Of a stretch of DNA of 64,000 nucleotides, positions 22,326 to 31,225 are shown piece after piece. The translations under genes were made by a program, and so were the position numbers. Every line of letters starts with the position of its first letter. Within the stretch, counting starts at the first letter, position 1. The stretch comes from Adineta vaga (Eukaryota > Rotifera): positions 3,038,001 through 3,102,000 of the forward strand of contig CP075492.1 in the NCBI GenBank assembly GCA_021613535.1, in the 5' to 3' direction. The notes under the pieces were generated by a model. The model did not search any database. It had not been told where the DNA came from and saw nothing but the letters and a program-made list of their open reading frames with translations.

Positions 22326-23549
22326 TTATTCATTGATCTTCATCTTAATAAGATCTTCAATCGTTGTTGTTTGAATTTTTGAAAGTTTTGGATGAATTTT
22401 ATTAAATGGTTTTTCAAAAAATCCATCACCTGAAATAGCCAATGAAAATTTTTCTATATCAAATTCAAAGTTTTGTTATTAACCTCGTGCATAAACTGAT
22501 TTAACAAATTCTGAAACTTGTTCATATAATTGTTCCGAAGTAAGATTTTGATACGATTGATTTTCAATAAATTCAAAACTCTACTTAGAAAAAGAATAAA
22601 AATAAAATAATGAATAAAGATCTTTTAACTTGTCCTGTCATTTGTTGAGCAATCTCATAAATTTCGTTAAATGTCGTTGTAAAACTTGCCAGATCAATTC
22701 GTGCATTTTTACATTCCTCAAGTAAAATAATATCAGGTAGAAGTAATGCAATATCATTCGAATATGTTGTAGAGATTTTCATATTTGAAGGGCCAAAGAA
22801 TTGAATTTTTCGTTGTTTTAAATCAATTCCAAAATAGGGAGTAAAAAGAAAATCTTAATGAAATATTTTTCTTTTGATAAAAACGAAACGATTTCGAAAG
22901 AAGAAGAAAAATCAAACCTGTGAATAATCCAGTTGCAATGAATGTATGTTCAATTGATGAATCTTGTTCTAAAAGTTTTTGAATCTCTTGTTTTGGTTTA
23001 TAATAATGACATTCATTTTCTCTAAAGAAAAACGTTTGAGAAATGAATAAATGTGTAAACATTAACGAACTTAATTCGAGATAATTCCATTCCATAATCT
23101 GATGTAATAAATCTTTTTACATGAGCTTTTTTTGATGCTTCAATCAGAGATTTTTGTCCATTGAAGAGAACTTTTTGATCATTACCAGTTAAAAGACAAA
23201 TAACAATATCAATTCCTTGAAGAGCCTATTCAAAAAAAAAGTTTTAAAAAAATCAATTTAATTTTTCTAATAAAACCTACTTTTTCCAGTCCAATAGGAT
23301 CATCAAGTTCACCTTCAATAAGTTTTGCACCTTGTTTTTGAAAATCTTGAAAAATTCTCTTTTTTTCTTCATTCTAAATAAACAATTTGATTACAACTAT
23401 GTTCCATCTTTCAATTCTCAAACCTTCATTGATTCTTTCGAAATCAAAATTGATAAATTAAATTCATCTTGTCGTTTAAGAAAACTATTTGTTACTTTTA
23501 TTCCAAGAGCTTTACCACTAGCTCCAACAATCATTATATTCTCGCACAT
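22326..23549 (-). CDS. NmrA/isoflavone-reductase-like NAD(P)-binding protein (left copy)
   Basis: Seven short exons, mirrored in the right copy, where all junctions were checked (300 residues). The N-terminus IMIVGASGKALG is a Rossmann glycine-rich loop. Then come ELDDP, a ALQGIDIVICLLTGND strand-turn, VKRFITSDYGME, and a C-terminal half with FGIDLKQRKIQFFGP and ISTTYSNDIA, as in NmrA-like atypical short-chain reductases. They bind NAD(P)H and act as redox sensors or reduce small phenolics; the substrate here is unknown. The gene is spliced as animals do, with introns of about 50-60 nt. Exon 6 begins with Ser rather than Asn. Confidence 0.82.
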
Positions 23550-23752
23550 TTTATCTTAAACAAATAACGGTCATCTATGAGATTCACTGATCTTTTCCTG
23601 AAAGAATTCTACTTCAAAAACAGAAGTGCTACATCCTCATTGGCCTCTCCTATCTTACCTATAGAATATATAACCACGTGGTGAATACATATATCTTATC
23701 TATATAGTCATGTTTTTCTCTCTCTTTTCTGTCCTTGAAGTGCGAATAAGAA

Positions 23753-25137
23753 CTATTTTGATTTATTTTTAAAAATAAATTTAAATTTTGCACTACTAAA
23801 AAACGTATTTGTAATTGTAATTTGTTGATTTGATTCCTCAACACAAACATTATGTCGAAATCTATTATGAAAAAGATCATTTAGAATTTGTTGAATATCA
23901 GAATTTTCTTGTTGAAAATATTCATATGGAATAACTAATTTCCAAAGATTTGATTTCGATAATCCAATTAAACTTTTCCAACCTCGTCTTGCATACAATG
24001 GAATTGATAATTGACAATTATCATTTGAAATTAAGATTAATTTGGTATGTAAACCTCTTTCATTGAGACCTCGATGTGAAAATTTTTCTAAAATAATATT
24101 TTTCAATCGAATTCCTTTGAAATTCGACTCAAGTTCACCATTTTCATAATCAAAACATATCTGTGGACCTTTTATAAATCCAATATGTTCAATTGATTCT
24201 GATAGAAATTCTTCTTCTGATATTTGAATATCATTTGTTATTTGAAAATTCCAATTCTTTTCATAAATATTTTTAAAATAAAATCCAACCGAACCCTCTG
24301 AATTCGTTCCTTGAACTCTTAATTGACGATTATTTTGTCCCCAACCAATTTGATGAATGGAAATATGTTTCGTTAAACGAGCTTTACCTTGAATATTAAT
24401 AAATGGTTGTTGAAGCCAATCTTCACTTGGAAGAAAACGAACAAGAGGAATATTATTCTTTCGATTGTATGTTGATGTTAAGGCAGGATTTGATCCAATC
24501 GAATCAAAATCTGCAAAACGTGTATACATTTTATTAATTTCTTTTCCCAAATGATTTTTTGCTCTTTGAAGAAGAAATAATGTTGATCCACTTGTTGCCA
24601 TTGATTCTGCAACAAATTCTCCATCTTCCGGTGTTGTTAATTCATTTTCAAATTTATTTTGTAACCAAGGATCAGCAAAAAAGATTCGTGTTCCATCTTC
24701 ATTTAGACAATAAATTGTTGTTACACCAACATATGGATCAGGATGTTTTTTCCCATTCATATCTGTATAATACATTGTTTCATGACCTTTATGTGACATA
24801 CAAATATTTCGACTATTTTTTAAAGATTTTAATATTGGATTTTTAAATAAATTTACAAGAAGTGAAACACCATCCATATTAAACCATTTTTGTGTCCATT
24901 TTATTCTTGATTCAATGATTTTCCATTGAGGACAATCAAATGAAACTTGACAAATGATTTGATTACTTTTAGCATAATGAATGATTTGATTTTGATCAAC
25001 AGCTAAAATATTATCACCATCAACACTAATCGATATTAATGGAATTTGAAATTGATCAATAAAACCATAATCACCAAATAATTTAAATGATGAATCAGGA
25101 TGTGCACCGATTGGTTTAAACCAAAATTTTCCATAAT
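23753..25137 (-). pseudogene. 5'-truncated copy of the 552-residue gene, cut at the palindrome junction
   Basis: Matches residues 93-552 of the intact right copy (33944-35602), including the same stop. The first 92 codons are missing. Upstream of the break there is unrelated DNA, with TGA a few codons before the junction and no promoter facing this way. The retained part is nearly unchanged (for example Asn/Asp and Ile/Thr differences), so truncation is recent or conversion keeps it similar. Internal ATG at 24877 could still start a 374-residue product. Confidence 0.85.
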
Positions 25138-25480
25138 CTCCTCATTCGGTCGCCGAGAACTGACTGAGAGTTTCCAGAATATTCCAAAGAGTCTTTTATG
25201 ACGTCATGTGCGGTCTACAATACTCTCGAAAGTTCTACAGTAGACCACTTAGAGGTATAAATAGACCTGCTGCGGCTCCAACAAGATTATCATCCTTATG
25301 TATAATGCTCAGTGTGTGTGTATGTCTTTCTCTGTGCCGGGTTAAAGGTCAAGGGTCAAAGGGAATATAGATTATAGAATTTTCTAGAGCATCCGAGAAC
25401 TACGTATTTTACACTCGGATTTCTAGAATGTTCTCGAATTTCATAGAAGTGTCTGGAGTTTTCTAGAAGTTATTGTAAGA
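25138..25480 (+). promoter_or_regulatory. Dense promoter-like block: CRE, heat-shock elements, TATA, DR1
   Basis: On the plus strand: a heat-shock element TTCCAGAATATTCC (25172-25185), a perfect CRE TGACGTCA (25199-25206), GAAAGTTC (25228-25235), a strong TATAAATA (25256-25263), a nuclear-receptor-type direct repeat AGGTCA-A-GGGTCA (about 25345-25357), then a four-unit heat-shock element TTCTAGAATGTTCTCGAA (25421-25438) and TTCTAGAAG (about 25461). GC content is higher than the surroundings. No ORF with family features follows; a tandem array does. Motifs are read directly; the promoter function is inferred. It could be the remains of a heat-shock gene promoter or of a mobile element. Confidence 0.6.
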
Positions 25481-25559
25481 AACACATGGAAAGGTTAAAC
25501 GTGTTTTGAAGCTATCCGAACAGTGTTGCACGATGCTTTACATGAGGATAGTTACCGAC

Positions 25560-26245
25560 GCCTAAAGGCTATTTAATCGTGATTCACATAGATCCCACAG
25601 TTCAGTATCATAAGGATCACCGCAGAGTCCGAAGTACGATATTATGGATATACTGGTAGATCTCCAAGTAGCGTAATATGAAGTTGATCATCGATTCCCA
25701 GGTGCTACATTGTGAGAGTATGTATAGGTCCCCGAGTACTACATTAAGGGACGCCGATAGACCCGAAGGTATTATATACATGAATGGCAATGCGTTCCAA
25801 AGTACTTTGTTCTGAAAATGGTGATAGGTCCTCAGCGGTATCTCATGCATGGTATCTATAGGCACTAAATACTGTATTGTGAGAACGGTCATAGATCGTC
25901 AAGGGTATGCTATAGGAGTATGGGCTATCCATTGGTCTTCAAGGATCGTATTGTATTCGTATCGATGGAACCAAACCAAGTACATAATGGAGATGACGAT
26001 AAGTCCTAAATGTATGTTGTATGGAGGTATCCAAAGTTCGACGCCAGATATTCTATAGACGCAGTGATAGGTTCTGAACGCTACATAATGTCACAATATC
26101 CGTAAGTCCTGAAGAACTGTTATATCTGAGTACTGAAAGATCGGGAAGGACTATTGTATAGAGGTGTCGGTAGATCCTGAACAGATATTATACTAAGATA
26201 CTTATTGACTTGGAAAGAAGTAATTCAACAGATGATCAAGTATTA
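25560..26245 (+). repeat. Degenerate 34-bp tandem array (about 20 units)
   Basis: The sequence can be cut into about 20 consecutive units of 33-37 bp. Each starts near TCCtgAAGtac, passes an ATATTaTG core and ends in gATAGG or gATAGA. Well-phased units start at 25593, 25627, 25661 and 25695. Any two units share perhaps half their bases, so the array is old. Since 34 is not a multiple of 3 and no frame stays open, it is not a coding repeat. Not present elsewhere in the window. Confidence 0.75.
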
Positions 26246-27660
26246 ACTGAATAGTGCTATAGGTTCAGGGCCCTTCAATTTTAAAGATAGGTAAGACATA
26301 GAAATGGGAGGCTGTGAGATTATCGAACTTAATATTTAATGTTTCTATGGCTGTTTTCCAGTGTCACCTGAAACGTCCGATATCCTCCATTAAAGACAGA
26401 AGGTAGCGGTGCAGTATGAATTGCGGGTCTAGCTAGTAAAGTGTAATAAGAATCTGTTCGTATTAGAAGTGTAGAAAAGAAGAAGAACATATATGCCCTG
26501 AAAGGACAGAAAGAAGAATCTGTCTGTGTTAGAAGTGTATAAAAGAAGTAGGATATACATGCATATGTCCTTTAAGAACACGAAAACGAAAATATATTGA
26601 AATTTTTGTAAAATTTATGTGTTCATCAAGATTATATAACGATTGCTTTCTAAGCTAAATTTTGTTCAAATGATTTAGTTAATCATGTTTGTTAAGTATA
26701 TTTTGTGCTGACATTTAAGTAGCTTGTCCAGGGACTATCTACATCAGACACACTTTACTTTATAAATATCAAGGTGTTAGAGATGATGCATAATACGATT
26801 AACTCTGGTTATCATACATGAATCTATATTTTGCAAATAAAGCGGTAAATGTAAAGTAATACAAAACACTACTAACTGGTGAACGGAAAGAATAGTTGAG
26901 CATCATTTATTCAGCTCATATTAGATAGTAAAATAAATATCAAATGAACAAAAGACATAGCTTATGGTATGCTTATTCTTTCGAAGATTATTCATGAGAC
27001 ATTCTAAGTTCATAGTGAAATACAATAGGAAAAGGAAAATATGAAAGATTACAATTGCAAAAAAAGTATACGAGCGATTGCCATATGTCTTACAGTACTC
27101 ATATAATGAGCGACGACCCAATCGTTCAATTGTTAATAAACTATGAAGTTAAATGAGTGTAAAGCAAGAAGAAAATATTGACCAAACTATCATGCAATCA
27201 TCTACTTGTCTAATGAAAATATTTTCTGCATTCATTTATAATCTACCGTACGTCTAATCGTATAAAGTATAGTATTAGTGCGTCAGCGCTCCACTGAAAC
27301 TGCCCATCCCTAGGTTTGTCTCCACTTGAAAATCTATTTAACTTGGATTGATCCTCTCTCAAATCGTTAATCTTCTTATCGTACGTAAGGATTATTTGAT
27401 ATTTAGTGTAAAATCTTGTCGATCAAAAACTAGAGTGTGGATCCATATGGAAACTCAGACAACCTTCGTGTTATGTAAATAGTTTGAATTCACATTATGC
27501 CTATACCTTCTATTGTTTCAACAGACGCTAGTCAACAAAGATTCATTAATTTGTGGTTGTTAATGGGGTACTAAGTGTGTCTCTGTTGCTGTCTGATGAA
27601 TTTTCTTATATGTTTATCCACATCTTTACATGTGATTACGAGATTTTTCTCCTTTTCTGT
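26246..27660. other. Spacer DNA without a recognisable gene
   Basis: Contains a diverged direct repeat of about 65 bp (26449-26513 and 26514-26580; shared AAGAATCTGT, TTAGAAGTGTA and AAAAGAAG). Otherwise stops in all frames and no motif recognised. Confidence 0.5.
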
Positions 27661-27663
27661 CAT

Positions 27664-28173
27664 ATATATATGTCGTGCCGAAGTTACTGTGAACGATATA
27701 ATGAACTTCAAATGCTGAAAAATCACCACCGTTTATATTATCTTTTGAGAATTATTTTTCACGAATGAAATATTCAAATTTACTTTTGAATATTCTGACC
27801 AATGTAAATATATTCGAAAAATAAAACATACGATATGATATTTTAAATCAAAGTATTGATTGATTAAAATCTTGTTATTTCCAATAGCACTATGTCTCAT
27901 CATTTTGAGCTACTGAAACGCTTTCGCACTGTCGCAACATCTGAGCAAAAAATGAGTTGGATGGAAAATCTTGTAAGCTCTGTGTATTTGATAAGACATC
28001 CAAAGGTAAGTTTGAATATTTCATTCGTGAAAAATAATTCTCAAAAGATAATATAAACGGTGGTGATTTTTCAACATTTGAAGTTCATTATATCGTTCAC
28101 AGTAATTTCGACAAAATTTCATTGCCGAAGTTCAACTTCGGCAAAGAGTGTAACTTCGGCACGACATATACAT
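27664..28173. mobile_element. Foldback (long terminal inverted repeat) element with nested insert
   Basis: Left arm 27664-27789 is the reverse complement of 28001-28173, starting and ending with ATATGTCGTGCCGAAGTTAC. The right arm carries about 48 extra bases (about 28110-28157) that themselves hold a short palindrome GCCGAAGTTCAACTTCGGC and are flanked by TAA. The loop of about 210 bp includes the possible exon below. No transposase, so it would be non-autonomous. Confidence 0.7.
27892..28005 (+). CDS. Possible captured exon inside the foldback loop
   Basis: An ATG opens 38 codons (start MSHHFELLKRF, end VYLIRHPK) that stop exactly at a GTAAGT donor in the element's right arm. No matching downstream exon found. 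Weak; family not recognised. Confidence 0.25.
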
Positions 28174-28699
28174 AGGTTTTCCTCTTCCATCTGTTTTTCT
28201 TTATTTTATTTCATATTATTGTTTTATGAATATCTTCTTGAAGCGAATTCATTGTGTAAGTCGATAAGTATAAAATTGATGAGTATCGGATTAAATATAT
28301 GACACGTAAAATTGAGTTCGTAAAGCAAAACTTAAAACTTCAATTTTTACAATAGATGATTGATATTGCATTAAAATTTAGAAAGATGAAGGAGATCAAT
28401 ATCCATTTGGATTTCTCAATGTGATCCATTGCTATCAGAGAAAGAAGAAAGAATCGCTTTCTAGGTGTCCTAATGAGAGGTGGTTAGAACTGTCACCTCA
28501 CTCCTTCCTAATCTTTGCAGTTTTTCTTTATTTTGTTTCGAACACCAGAACATCTCTGACATCTCCTCTCCCTCTGCCTTTGATAATACATATCTTATCG
28601 GTTGATAAATTCGACCAATAGAAAACCTTCTTCATTTTCATTATAATAATTTTGTTTTTTCGATAAGCATTTGCTTTTTCAAAGAAGATTTCGTTCAAA
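28174..28699. other. Upstream region of the reductase gene
   Basis: No gene supported. Pyrimidine-rich stretch near 28560-28620. Confidence 0.4.
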
Positions 28700-29356
28700 A
28701 TGAAGATTGCAGTATTTGGTGCAACAGGAACAACGGGTGTAATGTTTGTCCGTCAAGCCTTAGAAGAAAAGCATCGTCTAAAATTATATTGTCGTCCACA
28801 ATCGATATCCAAATTGGGTGAATTAATTTCGAATGAATTAATCGAAATAATTCAAGGAGGATTTGATGATGATTTTACTCCTGTTATTCACAATGTTGAT
28901 GTTGTTGTTAGTTTTCTCGGTCCAGGAATTGGTTGGCCATCGGGTAATCCATTAGAAAAAGTGATGATTAAAATAATGGAAACAATGAGAAAAGAAGGTA
29001 TTCAAAGATTTATAACAATGGGAACACCAACAATCAGTGATTCACTCGATCATTATTCATTTAAATATAAAATGATGGTTTCTACTCTTAAAACTTTTCA
29101 AAGAAATGTTTATGATGATATGATTGCTGTTGGCAATTTATTCAAAAGTGGTTTGTATGATGATTTAGAATGGACTGTGGGAAGAATTTGCATTTTACAA
29201 AATCGACCTGAACCTACCGATCGTATACATATTGGATATATTGGTGATAATGAAGGTTCATGTTTTACTCAACGAGCTGATTGGGCAAAATTTGTTTTAT
29301 TGGAAATCTCCAAAAGAAAATGGATAAGAAAAATGCCATTTTTAAGTTCAATTTAA
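28700..29356 (+). CDS. NAD(P)-binding reductase, biliverdin-reductase-B/NmrA-like
   Basis: Single exon, 218 residues. Starts MKIAVFGATGTTG, a clear GxxGxxG Rossmann loop. VDVVVSFLGPG and IQRFITMGTP follow the family layout (second strand, then a sugar-binding/active region), and VGRICILQNRPEP matches the late WTVVRP-type strand. Cytosolic NAD(P)H-dependent reductase; substrate not predictable. It ends tail to tail with the nucleoside hydrolase, the stop codons overlapping (29353-29356). Single copy, in the palindrome centre. Confidence 0.85.
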   Translation: MKIAVFGATGTTGVMFVRQALEEKHRLKLYCRPQSISKLGELISNELIEIIQGGFDDDFTPVIHNVDVVVSFLGPGIGWPSGNPLEKVMIKIMETMRKEGIQRFITMGTPTISDSLDHYSFKYKMMVSTLKTFQRNVYDDMIAVGNLFKSGLYDDLEWTVGRICILQNRPEPTDRIHIGYIGDNEGSCFTQRADWAKFVLLEISKRKWIRKMPFLSSI

Positions 29357-30384
29357 TTTTCTGAATTTTCTATTTGTTTTTCTAATTGACTCAATTGCTT
29401 TTCTGATATTGGTTTGAACATATGTAATCTTCCTAAACGAATTAAAAGTTCATTTTCAAATTCGATTCGATTAACATTCGTTAAAATAAATGTTTGCAAT
29501 GGTCTTCCCCATCTTCCATTCCAATCTGCTACAGTTAAACCTGAAGTTAACCTTCCTATATCTTCTACATCAACACAAGCTTTTTTTCCTTGAAATAAAT
29601 CTGGTCTAATCAAAAACATAATCGCAGTTGGATCATTAAAACACGGTGGATCATTCCATGATTTTAATATATTTGTATAATGTTCAGTAATATCATAACA
29701 AAACTGTCCAATAGAATTTAAATTTCGAATTTTATTTCGAATTTCATCATTTAATGGAAGTTGTCTTGTACAATTTAATCCCACCATGGTTATATTCGGA
29801 AAGGAATCGAATACAATTCTACCTGCATGTGGATCATTTGCTAGATTTGCTTCAGCAGCAGCTGTCTTATTTCCATGTCCTTCAATTGCTCCACCCATAA
29901 GAACAAGTTTTTTAACAGATTTTATAAATTTTTCACCACCAATTGAAATCGCTAAAGCAATATTTGTCAATGGTCCAATTGCACATAATGTAATTTCATT
30001 TGGATGATTTAAAACATGTTGAACAATAAATTGTGCAGCGGTAATATTTTCATATTTTTCTAAAGGAATTTGATTTAAATTTTCAAATGGAGATTTAATA
30101 TTTCCAATTCCATTTTCTGAATGAACTTGAATTCCTGAATGACCATGATATGCATATGTTAATGGTTTATTTGCACCTTTAATCACTGGTATTTGTGAAC
30201 TCATTTGACACATTTGTAATAATAAACAAGCATTATTTGCAAGTAAATCAATATCATTATGATTACCCATAACAATTGTTATTCCATCGATTTGAATTTC
30301 ATCAGGAGATGATAAAGCTAGTAGAATTGCAATAGAATCATCAATACCTGGATCACAATCTAAAATTATTCTTTCACAAACCAT
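29353..30384 (-). CDS. Inosine-uridine preferring nucleoside hydrolase
   Basis: Single exon, 343 residues. The N-terminal ILDCDPGIDDSIAI is the calcium-binding DxDxxxDD signature. ITLCAIGPLTNIALA and LVLMGGAIEGHGN, then EANLANDPHAGRIVFDSF, are the other family blocks, and a late NDPTAIMFLI block carries the last metal/active-site Asp region. Hydrolyses ribonucleosides to base plus ribose in purine/pyrimidine salvage; can also act on nicotinamide riboside in some families. Animals outside insects, nematodes and rotifers often lack it. The 315-bp gap to the divergent cupin gene may be a shared promoter. Confidence 0.92.
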   Translation of the reverse strand: MVCERIILDCDPGIDDSIAILLALSSPDEIQIDGITIVMGNHNDIDLLANNACLLLQMCQMSSQIPVIKGANKPLTYAYHGHSGIQVHSENGIGNIKSPFENLNQIPLEKYENITAAQFIVQHVLNHPNEITLCAIGPLTNIALAISIGGEKFIKSVKKLVLMGGAIEGHGNKTAAAEANLANDPHAGRIVFDSFPNITMVGLNCTRQLPLNDEIRNKIRNLNSIGQFCYDITEHYTNILKSWNDPPCFNDPTAIMFLIRPDLFQGKKACVDVEDIGRLTSGLTVADWNGRWGRPLQTFILTNVNRIEFENELLIRLGRLHMFKPISEKQLSQLEKQIENSEN

Positions 30385-30642
30385 TTTATTTATGTATTTA
30401 TTTGAAAAAGATAATATTTCAATTTTATATTAAAATAAAAAGAAAGATAAGACACCGAACAAATGATAAATCTCGTAAAAGAGATGTCACTATCACACGA
30501 ATTCTTTTCCTATATATTCGAATAGAAAAACATTAACGAATCTCGATCCTTTCTTCTACCTCACGATATTCTTTTGGTCTGTATAACCCTCGATAAGTTA
30601 TATCTCTCTTTTTACTATTCGAACTTTTCTTCTTTTCTCTCA

Positions 30643-30650
30643 TATAAAAG
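30643..30650 (+). promoter_or_regulatory. TATA box of cupin gene
   Basis: TATAAAAG about 50 nt before the cupin ATG, in a pyrimidine-rich context. Confidence 0.5.
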
Positions 30651-30699
30651 CGAAGATAAAACATTCGATTCTTATTCATTTATTTTCAACGAAGAAAAC

Positions 30700-31053
30700 A
30701 TGTGTGATACATCGATTATAAAAGTTTCGTCGAAAACTGCACCAGTTGGTGAAATGGGCCAAAAATATTTAGCCTGTGGAAAGTCTTTATCAATGCGAAT
30801 GTGGGATAATGAACAAACTTCCAATGAAGACAAACCATTTTCCGTTCGTGATTATGAAACATGTGGTTATGTTATTTCTGGTAAAGCTGAATTATCTTTT
30901 GAGAATAATCAAAAAGTTTTACTTTCAACTGGTGATTCATGGATTGTACCCAAAGGTGCTAAACATACATACAAGATTTTAGAAAATTTTACCGCAATTG
31001 AAGCAACACATCCACCTGCTGAAATTAAAAATCGTGATGCCTCAAATCATTAA
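30700..31053 (+). CDS. Small single-domain cupin
   Basis: 117 residues from the ATG at 30700, chosen because it follows the TATA box and because upstream codons are low-complexity. The cupin core is visible: ETCGYVISGKAELSFENN (motif 1 with G-x-A-x-L), then GDSWIVPKGAKHTYKILE (motif 2 P-x-G-x-x-H). Motif 1 lacks the usual HxH; only the motif-2 His remains, so metal binding may be weak. Function not predictable; small cupins bind sugars, organic acids or act as isomerases/dioxygenases. Bacterial-like and intronless. Confidence 0.8.
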   Translation: MCDTSIIKVSSKTAPVGEMGQKYLACGKSLSMRMWDNEQTSNEDKPFSVRDYETCGYVISGKAELSFENNQKVLLSTGDSWIVPKGAKHTYKILENFTAIEATHPPAEIKNRDASNH

Positions 31054-31225
31054 CTAAAAGAATAAGATTTGTTTTTGTTTTTGTTTTTTAAATAAATTTA
31101 TTCTCGCACAAAGATTTTTTCTTTCTATTAAAAAATCCGATCGACATTTTCTGTTGATTCGTTTCTATGTCAACAGAAAAAGAAGGAATCAATTATATAT
31201 TTGGATTGAGGTAAATAAATCAAAC

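Larger units (their letters stand above)
22157..25137 (+). repeat. Palindrome, left arm, inner block
   Basis: Reverse-complement match to 34217-37206, containing the NmrA-like gene and the 3' part of the unrecognised 552-residue gene. The inner end is abrupt: at 25137 the match stops inside the coding region of that gene. Confidence 0.93.

Noticed and set aside
25617-26058. Open frames within the 34-bp array
   Set aside because: The repeat period is not a multiple of three, frames differ along the array, and no family features appear.
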